Source: Pseudomonas sp. Tri1
Lineage (GTDB): Bacteria > Pseudomonadota > Gammaproteobacteria > Pseudomonadales > Pseudomonadaceae
Direction of reading: 5' to 3'
Assembly (NCBI RefSeq): GCF_017968885.1
Contig: NZ_CP072913.1
Span: 852,001 to 916,000 of the forward strand
Length of the DNA: 64,000 nucleotides
The notes under the pieces were generated by a model. It saw only the letters and a program-made list of their open reading frames with translations. It was not told the origin of the DNA and did not search any database. This document shows, piece after piece, positions 24,948-34,703 of the stretch. The translations under genes and the position numbers were made by a program. The stretch's first letter is position 1. Each line of letters starts with the position of its first letter.

Positions 24948-26375
24948 ATGAGCATCATGGATCGAACCGCTTCCCACAGCATTGGCCAGTTGCGGCAAGC
25001 ACTGGAGTCCGGAACACTCACGAGCGAGTCCCTGGTCTGCGCGCAACTGGAGCGGATCGAGCGCTTCAACGGGCAACTCAATGCTTATGTCGAGGCCTAT
25101 CCTCAACGCGCGCTCGGTGCCGCCATCGCTGCCGATCGGCAGCGGGCCGCAGGTATCAACCTGGGCCCGTTGCATGGCATTCCGATCGCGATCAAGGATT
25201 TGTTCGAGATCGACGGCAAGGCCATAACCGGTGGTTCGCTGGCGCAGACGCCGCGTATCTCGCGGCTCACCGCCACGGCGGTCCAGCGACTGGAGCGCGC
25301 CGGGGCGATCATCATGGGCAAGACCCACACCGTTGAATTTGCTTTCGGCGGGTGGGGCACAAATGCCGTGATGGGCACGCCGTGGAACCCATGGGACCGC
25401 GACGTGCATCGTGCTCCAGGTGGTTCCAGCAGTGGTTCAGCGGTGGCCGTGGCCGGCGGGTTGGCAAGCGCGGCATTGGGCACCGACACCGGCGGCTCGG
25501 TGCGGATTCCTGCGGGCATGTGTGGTCTGGTTGGGTTGAAAACCACGCGTGGGTTGGTCAGCCGTCACGGTTTGATTGAGTTGTGCCCATCGCTGGATTC
25601 GGTGGGGCCGATTACGCACACTGTCGAAGACGCTGCGTGGATGCTTGACGCGCTGCTGGGACCGGACCCGCTGGACCCGGTCTCGGCCAAATCGCCAGTT
25701 TTCAGCGCCGCAGCAGGCTTGAATCTTCCGGTGGCCGGTCTGCGCATCTGGGTGCTGCCACAGGCCGAGCGCGCACACATCGCGCCTGGCGTATTGGCAG
25801 CCTATGACCGGGGGCTGGAGCAATTGGCCGCACTGGGCATGCACCTGGTCGAACAGCCGCTACCGACTTCGCTGGAGCAATGCATGCGCGTCGCCGGTGG
25901 CCTTATGAGCGCCGAAGGCTACGCCAGCCTTGGCAGTTTGTTCGAGCGTGATGATCTGCGCTTCGATCCTCATGTGCAGCGTCGGGTGTTGAGCGGACGC
26001 GCCGTCGACGCGGCGGCCTATATCCATTTGCACCACCAGCGACGTGTTGCCCGTCGAGCCATGGACGAGGCCATGTCCAATGTCGATGCCTGTGCGTTTC
26101 CAACCAACGCCATTGGCAGTGTGCCGTTGAGTCAGGTCGATGAGTACGGGACGCCGTTGGCCCTGCTCGGCCGTTTCGCCAACCTGCTCAATCTCTGCTC
26201 CGTGGCGCTGCCGGTGGGCTTCGACGAGCAACGCATGCCGGTCTCGATGCAGATTGTCGGTCGTGCTTTCGCCGAACCATTGGTCCTGCGGATCGCCCAC
26301 GCCTATCAGCAAGTCAGTGATTGGCACCAATTGCGGCCTGTGGGTTGGGACCTGTCGGACAGAGTGGTGGCGTAA
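24948..26375 (+). CDS. Amidase signature-family amidase
   Basis: A 475-residue cytoplasmic amidase of the GatA/AtzF signature family. The Ser-cisSer-Lys triad context is clear: Lys in HGIPIAIKDLFEIDG (about residue 83), the glycine/serine-rich signature APGGSSSGSAVAVAGGLASAALGTDTGGSVRIPA (about 150-185). It hydrolyses a carbon-nitrogen amide bond of the imported compound. The stop overlaps the start of the FAD oxidase (TAATG). The substrate is not predictable, but the following amino-acid oxidase suggests that an N-acyl or amide form of an amino acid is opened first. Confidence 0.93.
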   Translation: MSIMDRTASHSIGQLRQALESGTLTSESLVCAQLERIERFNGQLNAYVEAYPQRALGAAIAADRQRAAGINLGPLHGIPIAIKDLFEIDGKAITGGSLAQTPRISRLTATAVQRLERAGAIIMGKTHTVEFAFGGWGTNAVMGTPWNPWDRDVHRAPGGSSSGSAVAVAGGLASAALGTDTGGSVRIPAGMCGLVGLKTTRGLVSRHGLIELCPSLDSVGPITHTVEDAAWMLDALLGPDPLDPVSAKSPVFSAAAGLNLPVAGLRIWVLPQAERAHIAPGVLAAYDRGLEQLAALGMHLVEQPLPTSLEQCMRVAGGLMSAEGYASLGSLFERDDLRFDPHVQRRVLSGRAVDAAAYIHLHHQRRVARRAMDEAMSNVDACAFPTNAIGSVPLSQVDEYGTPLALLGRFANLLNLCSVALPVGFDEQRMPVSMQIVGRAFAEPLVLRIAHAYQQVSDWHQLRPVGWDLSDRVVA

Positions 26376-27607
26376 TGGAAATCTGTGTCGTCGGCGCTGG
26401 AATTGTCGGCTTGAGCAGTGCCTGGTTTTTACACAAGGCGGGTCATAACGTCACGGTTATCGATCGTGCGGGGGAGGCGGGCATGGGGGCCAGTGCGGCC
26501 AATGGGGCGCAACTGAGCTACAGCTACGTGCAGCCGTTGGCGGATCCCTCGCTGTTGCCGGGCATTCCAAAGATGCTGCTGGAGCGCAACGGCCCGCTGA
26601 AGTTTTCGCCGCAATGGAGCTTGGAACAATGGCGCTGGTGTATGGAATTTCTCGCGGCCTGCCGTACATCCATTTCGCGTCAGACCACTGTCGAGTTGCT
26701 GGAACTGGCGCATGAAAGTCGGCTGGCGCTGGACGCCTTCATCAGTCAGGAAAAGGTGCACTGCGATTTCGCCCGTACCGGCAAACTGGTTCTGTACCCG
26801 GATGCTGAAAGCCTGCGCAAGGCCGGCGAGCAGGTGAAATTCCAGGCCGCCCAAGGCTCCAGGCCACAAAAAATAGTGAGTCCCGCCGAAGCCTTGTCGA
26901 TCGAACCTGCACTTGAGGGCTATAAGAAGGCGTTTCACGGCGCGATCCATACCGACAGCGAATGCGCGGTCGATGGGCGCAAGCTTTGTCAGGAGCTTGC
27001 AAGGTTACTGAGCAAGCAGGGTGTGCGTTTTCTATTCGACAGTGAGGTTGCCGCTTTCCGACGTGAACGCGGGCGCATCACCGCGTTGGAGATCCACCAC
27101 GCCATCGACGGCCCTGGTCTCTTAGGGACGCAGGCAGTGGTGCTGGCGGCTGGCGCTTACAGTGCACGGTTGTTATCAGCATTCGGTGTGCGCATGCCGG
27201 TCTACCCGCTCAAGGGATACAGCATTACGTTGCCGATCACTGATTCGATGAATGCGCCGACGGTCAGCGTTACTGACATGCGGCGCAAAACGGTGTTCGC
27301 CCGGATCGGTGATCGTCTGCGCGTCGCGGGGATGGTCGAGTTGTGTGGGCTGGATGCGTCGATTCCCGTCAAGCGTATCGAACAACTGAAAGCCTCGACG
27401 CAGGCATTGTTCGGCCAGGGATGGAACTCCGATGATTGTCAGCCCTGGACCGGCTGGCGTCCGGCGACCCCCACCGGGCGGCCGATTCTGGCCGTCAGTG
27501 GTTGTGACAATCTGTTCGTCAATTGCGGCCAGGGAGCGCTGGGCATGACCTTGGCGTTCGGTAGTGCCCAGCGTCTGGTCCGGTTGATCGGCAGCACAAC
27601 CCCTTAA
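26375..27607 (+). CDS. DadA-family D-amino-acid dehydrogenase / FAD oxidoreductase
   Basis: A 410-residue flavoprotein with an N-terminal Rossmann dinucleotide site (CVVGAGIVGLSSAWFLHKAGHNVTVID), the middle substrate domain, and the C-terminal FAD segment (WTGWRPATPTGRPILAVSGCDNLFVNCGQGALGMTLAFGSAQRL) typical of DadA. Enzymes of this family oxidise D-amino acids or related amines to imines or 2-oxoacids and pass electrons to the respiratory chain. The start overlaps the amidase stop by one base. A RidA protein follows 26 nt later, which fits removal of the reactive imine product. Confidence 0.92.
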   Translation: MEICVVGAGIVGLSSAWFLHKAGHNVTVIDRAGEAGMGASAANGAQLSYSYVQPLADPSLLPGIPKMLLERNGPLKFSPQWSLEQWRWCMEFLAACRTSISRQTTVELLELAHESRLALDAFISQEKVHCDFARTGKLVLYPDAESLRKAGEQVKFQAAQGSRPQKIVSPAEALSIEPALEGYKKAFHGAIHTDSECAVDGRKLCQELARLLSKQGVRFLFDSEVAAFRRERGRITALEIHHAIDGPGLLGTQAVVLAAGAYSARLLSAFGVRMPVYPLKGYSITLPITDSMNAPTVSVTDMRRKTVFARIGDRLRVAGMVELCGLDASIPVKRIEQLKASTQALFGQGWNSDDCQPWTGWRPATPTGRPILAVSGCDNLFVNCGQGALGMTLAFGSAQRLVRLIGSTTP

Positions 27608-27633
27608 CTTTCTAAATTCATGGATTAAACCCG

Positions 27634-28002
27634 ATGGCAACGATTCAACGTTTTCAGAGCAGTGCGCGGATGTCTGGCGTGGTCAGTCACGGCGATCTGC
27701 TTTACCTCTCCGGCCAAGTGCCCACTGATCTGCAGTCTGGCATCGAAGAGCAGACGCGGCAGGTGCTGGCCAAGATCGAAGCCTTGTTGGCGTTGGCAGG
27801 CAGCGACAAGGGCCAGCTTTTGAGCGCACAGATCTGGCTCAAAGACATTGACCGTGATTTCGCGCTGATGAATTCGGTGTGGGACGCCTGGCTGCCAACC
27901 GGCAGTGCTCCGGCACGGGCCACTGTTCAGGCAAATCTGGCGCGGCCTGATGTGCTGGTCGAGATCATGGTTATAGCCGTGAAACCTGCTGCTGGTGTTT
28001 GA
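27634..28002 (+). CDS. RidA/YjgF-family enamine/imine deaminase
   Basis: A 122-residue protein of the Rid family (SGVVSHGDLLYLSGQVPTD; SAPARATVQANLARPDVLVEI with the conserved arginine). Rid proteins hydrolyse reactive enamines and imines produced by amino-acid-metabolising enzymes. It closes the amidase/DadA operon, and its 3' end is convergent with acdR, 30 nt away. Confidence 0.93.
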   Translation: MATIQRFQSSARMSGVVSHGDLLYLSGQVPTDLQSGIEEQTRQVLAKIEALLALAGSDKGQLLSAQIWLKDIDRDFALMNSVWDAWLPTGSAPARATVQANLARPDVLVEIMVIAVKPAAGV

Positions 28003-28032
28003 GAGGGCAGAGCCGACTCTCTCTTTCAGGCC

Positions 28033-28542
28033 TCAAAGGGGGATTTGGGTGGTCGACAAGACCTGGCGCAACCCCATGAACGAGCGAATCTGGCGAACCC
28101 CGGGCAGGTAAAGCAATTGCTCGGCGTGGAGCCGGTTGAAGCTGTTGCTGTCCTTGGTTCGTATCAACATGAAGTAGTCGAACTCCCCTGTCACCACATG
28201 GCATTCCATGCAGCCGGACACCTTTTGCGCCGCAGCTTCGAAGGCTGCGAAGGATTCCGGCGTCGAGCGGTCCAGCACCACGCCAATCAACACCACCATC
28301 CCTGCATCGAGCGCTTGATTGTCCAGCAACGCGACAATGTCCTTGATCAGGCCCGCCTGCTTGAGGCGTTCGACGCGTCGCAGGCAGGCCGGCGCGCTCA
28401 GTTTCACCTTCTCGGCGAGCGCCACATTGGAGATGGAGGCGTCTCGCTGCAGGGTCTTGAGAATGGCTCGGTCGGTTCGATCCAGCGGGTGCGGCTCTGT
28501 GCCTGGGCTGCCGGGTTTCTTGTGGTTGTTTGTTGCGTTCAT
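28033..28542 (-). CDS. acdR: AcdR, Lrp/AsnC-family regulator of acdS
   Basis: A 169-residue Lrp-type regulator. An N-terminal helix-turn-helix (LDRTDRAILKTLQRDASISNVALAEKVKLSAPACLRRVERLKQAGLI) precedes an RAM/AsnC ligand domain (VVLIGVVLDRSTPESFAAFEAAA...CHVVTGEFDYFMLIRTKD). It is divergent from acdS with about 200 nt between the starts, the conserved acdR-acdS arrangement known from Pseudomonas. In studied strains AcdR responds to ACC with a partner protein and activates acdS. The same regulator may also control the downstream 2-oxoacid dehydrogenase gene, by analogy to MdeR. Confidence 0.92.
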   Translation of the reverse strand: MNATNNHKKPGSPGTEPHPLDRTDRAILKTLQRDASISNVALAEKVKLSAPACLRRVERLKQAGLIKDIVALLDNQALDAGMVVLIGVVLDRSTPESFAAFEAAAQKVSGCMECHVVTGEFDYFMLIRTKDSNSFNRLHAEQLLYLPGVRQIRSFMGLRQVLSTTQIPL

Positions 28543-28572
28543 ATTGGCTTCTGCACAATAAAAATATGTTTT

Positions 28573-28591
28573 AAATGATAGTCGATGATTT
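28573..28591. promoter_or_regulatory. AT-rich dyad in the acdR-acdS intergenic region
   Basis: AAATGATAGTCGATGATTT is a 19-bp imperfect palindrome (AAAT.AT.....AT.ATTT) about 31 nt upstream of acdR and 154 nt upstream of acdS. Its length and AT-rich arms resemble Lrp-type sites. The acdS ribosome-binding site AAGGAG is at 28731-28736. Assignment as an AcdR site is inference. Confidence 0.35.
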
Positions 28592-28744
28592 ATGTTTCTT
28601 TAGTTGATTGAAACTTGCAACACATATTTTTGGCTTTGTTCTTAATATTGAACTCATCGAAGCCCCTCTGAAAGAACCTGGAACGCAGCCTTTTTTGCCT
28701 TTCGGTCTGGCGCTTGGATATTCAATAAACAAGGAGCAGAGATC

Positions 28745-29761
28745 ATGAACCTGAATCGTTTTAAACGTTATCCGCTGACCTTCGGTCCTTCTCCCATCAC
28801 GCCCTTGAAACGCCTCAGCGAACACCTGGGCGGCAAGGTCGAGTTGTATGCCAAACGTGAAGACTGCAACAGTGGCCTGGCCTTTGGCGGCAACAAGACG
28901 CGCAAGCTTGAATACCTGGTTCCCGAGGCACTCGAACAGGGCTGCGACACCCTGGTGTCCATCGGTGGGATCCAGTCGAACCAGACCCGCCAGGTCGCTG
29001 CCGTCGCCGCACACCTGGGCATGAAGTGCGTGCTGGTCCAGGAAAACTGGGTGAACTACTCCGATGCGGTGTATGACCGCGTAGGCAATATCGAGATGTC
29101 TCGCATCATGGGCGCGGATGTACGACTGGACGCTGCAGGGTTCGACATCGGCATCCGGCCCAGCTGGGAGAAGGCCATGAACGATGTGCTGGAGCGCGGT
29201 GGCAAGCCGTTCCCGATACCGGCGGGTTGTTCCGAACATCCCTACGGCGGCCTCGGGTTCGTCGGCTTTGCCGAGGAAGTGCGGGAGCAGGAAAAACAAC
29301 TGGGGTTCAAGTTCGACTACATCGTGGTCTGCTCCGTGACCGGCAGTACCCAGGCCGGCATGGTCGTCGGTTTCGCCGCGGACGGCCGTTCGAAGAACGT
29401 TATCGGCATCGATGCCTCGGCCAAGCCAGAGAAAACCAAGGCACAGATCCTGCGCATCGCCCGGCACACCGCTGAGCTGGTGGAACTGGGGCGTGAGATC
29501 ACCGAAGACGACGTGGTGCTCGATACACGCTTCGCCTACCCCGAATATGGTTTGCCCAACGAAGGTACGCTGGAAGCCATTCGTCTGTGCGGCAGCCTTG
29601 AAGGTGTGTTGACCGACCCTGTGTATGAAGGCAAATCCATGCACGGGATGATCGAAATGGTCCGCCGTGGCGAATTCCCCGAAGGCTCGAAAGTGCTTTA
29701 CGCACACCTGGGTGGTGCACCTGCGCTGAACGCCTACAGTTTCCTGTTCCGCAACGGCTGA
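28745..29761 (+). CDS. acdS: 1-aminocyclopropane-1-carboxylate (ACC) deaminase
   Basis: A 338-residue PLP enzyme that converts ACC, the plant ethylene precursor, to 2-oxobutyrate and ammonia in the cytoplasm. All residues that define true ACC deaminase over D-cysteine desulfhydrase are at their canonical numbers: Lys51 (PLP Schiff base, [10 protein letters not shown]), Ser78, Tyr268, Tyr294, Glu295 and Leu322. Length equals the reference Pseudomonas enzyme. The start has AAGGAG 8 nt upstream. It is divergent from acdR. Genes downstream include a 2-oxoacid dehydrogenase E1 that could consume its product. The enzyme lowers plant ethylene and is a marker of root-associated bacteria. Confidence 0.97.
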   Translation: MNLNRFKRYPLTFGPSPITPLKRLSEHLGGKVELYAKREDCNSGLAFGGNKTRKLEYLVPEALEQGCDTLVSIGGIQSNQTRQVAAVAAHLGMKCVLVQENWVNYSDAVYDRVGNIEMSRIMGADVRLDAAGFDIGIRPSWEKAMNDVLERGGKPFPIPAGCSEHPYGGLGFVGFAEEVREQEKQLGFKFDYIVVCSVTGSTQAGMVVGFAADGRSKNVIGIDASAKPEKTKAQILRIARHTAELVELGREITEDDVVLDTRFAYPEYGLPNEGTLEAIRLCGSLEGVLTDPVYEGKSMHGMIEMVRRGEFPEGSKVLYAHLGGAPALNAYSFLFRNG

Positions 29762-29772
29762 TCAGCGCCAAT

Positions 29773-29873
29773 AACCTGTAGCAGCGAGCTTGCTCATGAA
29801 GCGGTGGGTTAGTCGGCATCAATGTTGAATGTCACAGCCTCATCGCCATCCGGAGCAAGCTGCTCCTACCAAG
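29773..29873. repeat. REP doublet (REPIN) of P. fluorescens type
   Basis: CTGTAGCAGCGAGCTTGCTC and, inverted, GAGCAAGCTGCTCCTACC bracket about 60 nt that include GCGGTGGGTTAGTCGGCATC and ATGTTGAATG. This is the widespread extragenic palindrome pair of fluorescent Pseudomonas. It lies between acdS and the next gene and could also attenuate transcription. Confidence 0.85.
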
Positions 29874-29890
29874 CCGCCGGGAGTACCGCC

Positions 29891-30355
29891 ATGCATGCGA
29901 TATCGCAATCCGCAGTCTGGATCAAGGAACCTTCGGCGGATGCCGGAGTGGTCATCGTTACCAGCGCCGCGTTGCCCAAATACATGATCGACAAGCTGCA
30001 CGTAGCGATAGATGACTGGGATCAGGTGGCTTATCTGGCCGTCCAGCAATCCGAGGCGTTGATGGTCGACTGGTTGCGGGGCGGGTCTGCCCCTGAGCAA
30101 TCGGCTGGTGGGGACGCGTGTTATGCCAGCCAGCTGTTGCGCGCCGTCTCCCACGGCAGTTTTTTACTGGATGTCGAAGTCGGCACGGTGCCCGGCTTGA
30201 CCTGGCTGGGGTCCGTGCACGGCCACCCGTTGCGCGTCGTCGAACTGGGAACGATAGCCTCGTCCACCGCAGCGATGGATCAACAGGTAGAGCAAGTGCT
30301 TTCGGCGACCCGCAGTCTGGCGAAAAGCGTGCTGCAGGCGCACGGCGTCATTTAG
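29891..30355 (+). CDS. Small uncharacterised protein between acdS and E1 gene (copy 1)
   Basis: A 154-residue protein, unrecognised. The ATG at 29891 has GGGAG about 7 nt upstream and is preferred over an upstream in-frame ATG at 29822 that lies in the REP repeat. It has no signal peptide or membrane span. The N-terminal segment (AVWIKEPSADAGVVIVTSAALPKYMID) and C-terminal helix (MDQQVEQVLSATRSLAKSV) resemble those of the next gene product, suggesting a diverged tandem pair. It probably belongs to a transcription unit with the next gene and the E1 gene. Confidence 0.7.
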   Translation: MHAISQSAVWIKEPSADAGVVIVTSAALPKYMIDKLHVAIDDWDQVAYLAVQQSEALMVDWLRGGSAPEQSAGGDACYASQLLRAVSHGSFLLDVEVGTVPGLTWLGSVHGHPLRVVELGTIASSTAAMDQQVEQVLSATRSLAKSVLQAHGVI

Positions 30356-30415
30356 CCAGTGTCGGCGCCGATTCGCCTGTTGAATCAACCGTTCCAAACA
30401 ACAAAGGCAACGCCT

Positions 30416-30838
30416 ATGAGCCAAGCTGCCGGCTGTCGTACCAATGCCCTGAAGTGGATGCGCGAGCCTTCGAATTGCACACGTATCGTGGTCATCGCGT
30501 GCGGGCTTGATAGCGACCATATTGATTTGATCCATCAGGGTTTCAGCTGTTTTGACAATGTGGCGCTGATCCGTGTCGATGCTGTGAACCCGGTGCCTGG
30601 CCAGCTCGCTGAAGTGCGAGTGGCCAGGGGGGAATACTGTTTTGTCGTGCTCGGTGAACTGGATGAGCGTTTATTGCACGACCTTTCCATTAGTCCGCCC
30701 TGCATCTACCCGATTGCTTCAGACGGGGCGACCGAACGTTCGGTCATTGCCGCGGTAGAACAGGTGAAAAGCCTCGCCCGAGTGAACCGTTCGCACCACC
30801 TTGAAGGGTTGCCCGACACCTGCAGGAGTTGCTCATGA
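30416..30838 (+). CDS. Small uncharacterised protein between acdS and E1 gene (copy 2)
   Basis: A 140-residue protein, unrecognised. The segment [27 protein letters not shown] aligns by eye with AVWIKEPSADAGVVIVTSAAL of the preceding gene, and the end [12 protein letters not shown] with the preceding C-terminal helix. It ends with a Cys-rich tail (DTCRSCS). The stop overlaps the E1 start (ATGA), so translation is coupled to the dehydrogenase; the product may be an accessory protein for that enzyme. The ATG at 30416 has only a weak AAAGG site. Confidence 0.65.
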   Translation: MSQAAGCRTNALKWMREPSNCTRIVVIACGLDSDHIDLIHQGFSCFDNVALIRVDAVNPVPGQLAEVRVARGEYCFVVLGELDERLLHDLSISPPCIYPIASDGATERSVIAAVEQVKSLARVNRSHHLEGLPDTCRSCS

Positions 30839-33534
30839 GCCGGTCCGATAGCCAGACCCAATTGCTGGGCCAGATAGCTGAAGATGTACAGGAAATGACT
30901 GAGTGGCAGGAGGCGCTGCTGTCCGTCATCGCCCACGGCGGCACGGCCCGGGCAAAACAGATCCTCGACATGCTGGTGACCGTGGCCAGCACTTCCAGGA
31001 TCGGTTGGCGGCCCAGCCATGGCACGCCGTATATCAATACGATCAGCGTCGAGCAGCAGCCGGTGTTTCCGGGCGACCTGGCGCTGGAAGAGCGACTGGC
31101 TTCGATCATGCGCTGGAACGCGCTGGTCATGGTTGCCAGGGCCAACCAGGCCTATGGGGAACTGGGTGGCCACATCGCCAGTTATGCCAGCGCTGCGGAT
31201 TTGTTCGAGGTGGGTTTCAACCACTTCTTCAAGGCGCGCACCGACACCCGTGGCGCCGACCTGGTGTTCTATCAACCGCACTCGGCGCCAGGCGTCTATG
31301 CACGAGCCTTTCTGGAAGGGCGCCTCGAGGAACAGGACCTGCAACATTATCGGCAAGAGATCAGCGCACGTACCAATGGCGCCCGGGGTTTGTCGAGTTA
31401 CCCGCATCCGTGGCTGATGCCGGACTTCTGGCAGTTCCCGACCGGCTCGATGGGCATCGGTCCGATCAGCTCGATCTACCAGGCGCGGTTCATGCGTTAC
31501 CTGCAGCACCGTGGTTTACAGGACACCACCGGGCGCACTGTGTGGGGGGTATTCGGCGACGGTGAAATGGATGAGCCGGAAAGCATGTCGGCACTGACCC
31601 TGGCGGCGCGTGAAGGGCTGGATAATCTGGTGTGGGTGGTCAACTGCAACCTTCAGCGCCTGGACGGTCCGGTGCGTGGCAACGGTCGCATCATCGATGA
31701 GTTGGAGGCGCTGTTCGGCGGGGCCGGCTGGAACGTCATCAAACTGGTCTGGGGCTCCGACTGGGACGGATTGTTTGCCCGGGATAAAGACGGCGCGCTG
31801 GTCCGTGCATTGTCGGCCACGGTCGACGGCCAGTTCCAGACGTTCGCGGCCAAGGATGGGCGCTTCAACCGCGAGCACTTCTTCGGCCAGGACGAAGCCC
31901 TGGCGCATTTGGCCCAAGGCTTGACCGATGAACAGATCGATCGCCTCAAACGGGGTGGTCATGACCTGGTGAAAATCTTTGCCGCGTACCAAAGCGCGAT
32001 GCTCGAGGGCAAGAAACCTACGGTGATCCTGGCCCAGACCAAGAAGGGCTTCGGCATGGGCGACGCCGGGCAGGGCAAGATGACCGTGCACCAGCAGAAG
32101 AAACTCGACAAGGACGCCTTGATCGCTTTCCGTAACCGTTTCAATTTGCCGTTGACCGATGAACAGGCCGCCTCGCTGAGCTTCTTCAAACCCAGCGACG
32201 ACAGTGCCGAAATGCGTTACCTGCATGAACGTCGCCGGGCATTGGGCGGGTACATGCCGTCGCGGCCCACCACTTCGGCATCGTTGGCTGTACCTGACGT
32301 CAACAGCTACGCCGGGTTTGCCCTCACCGCCGAAGGCAAGGAAATGTCCACCACCATGGCTTTCGTGCGCATGCTCAGCGGTTTGCTGCGGGACAAGCAA
32401 CTGGGGCCGCGAATCGTACCGATCGTGGCGGATGAAGCCCGTACCTTCGGCATGGCCAGCCTGTTCAAGCAGATCGGCATCTACTCCAGCGTGGGGCAAC
32501 GTTATGAGCCGGAAGACATTGGTTCGATCCTGAGTTATCGAGAAGCCCTGGACGGGCAGATTCTCGAAGAGGGCATCAGCGAGGCCGGCGCCATCAGTTC
32601 TTGGGTGGCTGCCGCGACCAGCTACTCGGTGCATGGCCTGCCGATGTTGCCGTTCTACATCTACTACTCGATGTTCGGCTTCCAGCGCATCGGCGACCTG
32701 ATCTGGGCAGCGGCCGACCAGCGCGCTCGCGGGTTCCTGCTCGGCGCCACCGCGGGGCGTACCACGCTGGGCGGCGAAGGTTTGCAACATCAGGATGGCA
32801 ACAGCCACTTGATGGCGTCGATGGTGCCCAATTGCCGTGCTTACGATCCGGCGTTCGCCAGTGAGTTTGCGGTGATTCTGGATCACGGCATGCGCCAGAT
32901 GCTGGAGCGTCAGGTCGACGAGCTTTACTACGTCACGTTGATGAACGAGAACTACCCGCAGCCCAGTCTTGCCAAAGGTGTCGAGCAGGCGATCATCAAG
33001 GGCATGTACCGGTTCGCCCGGCATGAAGGCAAAGACGCGCGCGGCAGCGTCCGGTTGTTGGGTTCCGGCGCGATCCTGCTGGAGGTGATCGCGGCGGCCG
33101 AGTTGTTGGCCGGCGATTGGAACATCGGCAGCGAAGTCTGGAGCGTCACCAGTTTCACCGAACTGGCTCGGGATGCGCGGGAAGTGGAGCGCTGGAATCG
33201 CCTGCACCCCGGACAACCTGCGAAATGCAGTCATGTTCAAGAATGCCTCGACGATTCGGCGCCGATCATTGCCTGTACCGATTACGTGCGCGCCTTGCCC
33301 CAGTTGATCGCCAGTTACCTCGATGCCCGTTACACCGTGCTCGGCACTGACGGGTTTGGCCGCAGCGATACCCGCAACCAACTGCGCAGGTTCTTCGAAG
33401 TGGACCGCCACCAGATTGTCTTGAGTGCGCTGACCTCACTGGTGCATGAGGGGCGCCTGGACGCCAGTGTCTGTGCCCAGGCCATTGAACGCTACGCCAT
33501 TGACGTTGACGCCGTAGTCCCTTGGGAGGCTTGA
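30835..33534 (+). CDS. Homodimeric 2-oxoacid dehydrogenase E1 (AceE/MdeB family)
   Basis: An 899-residue thiamine-diphosphate enzyme homologous over its full length to pyruvate dehydrogenase E1 (AceE). The ThDP motif [10 protein letters not shown]...[19 protein letters not shown], the [23 protein letters not shown] segment and the C-terminal [11 protein letters not shown] are all present. The ATG at 30835 has CAGGAG upstream and overlaps the preceding stop. Context argues against the housekeeping aceE: no aceF or lpd is beside it, and it sits in the acdR/acdS neighbourhood. Pseudomonas MdeB, an AceE homologue encoded with an Lrp-type regulator and methionine gamma-lyase, oxidises 2-oxobutyrate; the same product is made by AcdS. 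I infer an MdeB-like role. Confidence 0.85.
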   Translation: MSRSDSQTQLLGQIAEDVQEMTEWQEALLSVIAHGGTARAKQILDMLVTVASTSRIGWRPSHGTPYINTISVEQQPVFPGDLALEERLASIMRWNALVMVARANQAYGELGGHIASYASAADLFEVGFNHFFKARTDTRGADLVFYQPHSAPGVYARAFLEGRLEEQDLQHYRQEISARTNGARGLSSYPHPWLMPDFWQFPTGSMGIGPISSIYQARFMRYLQHRGLQDTTGRTVWGVFGDGEMDEPESMSALTLAAREGLDNLVWVVNCNLQRLDGPVRGNGRIIDELEALFGGAGWNVIKLVWGSDWDGLFARDKDGALVRALSATVDGQFQTFAAKDGRFNREHFFGQDEALAHLAQGLTDEQIDRLKRGGHDLVKIFAAYQSAMLEGKKPTVILAQTKKGFGMGDAGQGKMTVHQQKKLDKDALIAFRNRFNLPLTDEQAASLSFFKPSDDSAEMRYLHERRRALGGYMPSRPTTSASLAVPDVNSYAGFALTAEGKEMSTTMAFVRMLSGLLRDKQLGPRIVPIVADEARTFGMASLFKQIGIYSSVGQRYEPEDIGSILSYREALDGQILEEGISEAGAISSWVAAATSYSVHGLPMLPFYIYYSMFGFQRIGDLIWAAADQRARGFLLGATAGRTTLGGEGLQHQDGNSHLMASMVPNCRAYDPAFASEFAVILDHGMRQMLERQVDELYYVTLMNENYPQPSLAKGVEQAIIKGMYRFARHEGKDARGSVRLLGSGAILLEVIAAAELLAGDWNIGSEVWSVTSFTELARDAREVERWNRLHPGQPAKCSHVQECLDDSAPIIACTDYVRALPQLIASYLDARYTVLGTDGFGRSDTRNQLRRFFEVDRHQIVLSALTSLVHEGRLDASVCAQAIERYAIDVDAVVPWEA

Positions 33535-33548
33535 AACCGGGCAATGAC

Positions 33549-34703
33549 CTAACGGTTCTCGCCGACAGCCAGAATGGTTGCCACCAAGGCTTGAGCACGG
33601 GGCACCAGCGTGTCCAGCTCCAGGTATTCACGATCGGTATGGACCTTGCCACCCACCGGCCCGAGGCCACACAGGGTGGGAATGCCCAGGCTGGCGGTGA
33701 ATCCGGAGTCGGCGCAACCGCCGGTGAACTCGCCTTCGACGCTGAAACCCAGCGCCAGCGCTTGTTGTTGATAGATGTGCAGCAGCCGTTCGCTGTGATG
33801 GGCTTCCATCGGTAGAAAGGTTGTCGCTTCCTTGAGGATGGCGCTGGTGCCGATCAGTTCTTCTTCTGCGACGATGGCCAGGATTGCGGTAAGGATCCGG
33901 TCCCAGTGCTTGAGTTCGATGAAGCGCACGTCCAGCCGCGCGCAGGCGCTGGGCGCGACGGTGTTGCTGGACGTGCCACCGGATATCAGGCCGACGTTAG
34001 TGGTGATGCCTGCCGGGTAGTCGGTCAAGGCATGGAGCTTGACGATCTTGCGTGCCAGGGCCTCGATGGCGCTGGCTCCGTCGGCATGATTGACCCCGGC
34101 ATGCGCCGCGCGGCCGCTGACTTCGATGATCAGCGTGGCACCGCCTTTGCGTGCGCTGACCACGTTGCCGCTGGCCCGGCCGGGTTCGGTATTGAGCACC
34201 GCACGCGCGCCACGGGCGGCTTTTTCGATATGGGTTCTGGCGCTGCCGGAACCGATTTCTTCGTCACCGGTGTACAGAACCTGTACCGGATAGGGCAACA
34301 GACCGGCGCGTTTGAGAGCCTTGAGCGCGAAGCAATTGAGCACCAGGCCGCCTTTCATGTCGGCGACGCCGGGGCCGTAGGCGAGGTTGGCGTCGCGGCT
34401 GTAGCCGCGAGTCGTGGTGGTGCCTTTGGGAAACACCGTGTCGCGGTGGCCGAGCAACAGCACCGGCTTTCCTGTGGCGCCCGGCACTTCGGCGAGCATC
34501 ACGTCGCCAAAACCATCGACCGGCATGCGCTTGAGCAGGATGCCGTCGGCTTCCAATTCAGCCGCGAGCAGCGCGCCCACAGCGTCGACGCCGGCCTTGT
34601 CATAGCTGTTGGAGTCGGTGTCGACGATACGCTGCAGCAGCGCTTCCATGGCTGGGCGCTGGTCGGCGAGCCAGTCCAGCGCCTGTTGTGGATTGGCACT
34701 CAT
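33549..34703 (-). CDS. M20 peptidase, glutamate carboxypeptidase (CPG2)-like
   Basis: A 384-residue zinc peptidase of family M20. Metal and catalytic residues are visible: His86 and Asp88 (GHRDTVFPKG), Asp115 (GPGVADMKGG), Glu148/Glu149 (TGDEEIGS), and the dimerisation-domain His in SGRAAHAGVNHADG. The closest pattern is carboxypeptidase G2, which releases C-terminal glutamate from peptides or folates. The ATG at 34703 overlaps the preceding stop (ATGA). It is the last gene of the dipeptide-transporter operon and is convergent with the E1 gene, 14 nt away. It likely degrades an imported peptide inside the cell; no signal peptide is seen. Confidence 0.9.
   Translation of the reverse strand: MSANPQQALDWLADQRPAMEALLQRIVDTDSNSYDKAGVDAVGALLAAELEADGILLKRMPVDGFGDVMLAEVPGATGKPVLLLGHRDTVFPKGTTTTRGYSRDANLAYGPGVADMKGGLVLNCFALKALKRAGLLPYPVQVLYTGDEEIGSGSARTHIEKAARGARAVLNTEPGRASGNVVSARKGGATLIIEVSGRAAHAGVNHADGASAIEALARKIVKLHALTDYPAGITTNVGLISGGTSSNTVAPSACARLDVRFIELKHWDRILTAILAIVAEEELIGTSAILKEATTFLPMEAHHSERLLHIYQQQALALGFSVEGEFTGGCADSGFTASLGIPTLCGLGPVGGKVHTDREYLELDTLVPRAQALVATILAVGENR

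Noticed and set aside
30835..33534. Housekeeping pyruvate dehydrogenase aceE
   Set aside because: No aceF or lpd is adjacent and the locus is linked to acdS; an MdeB-like role is more likely, though this was not tested by phylogeny.
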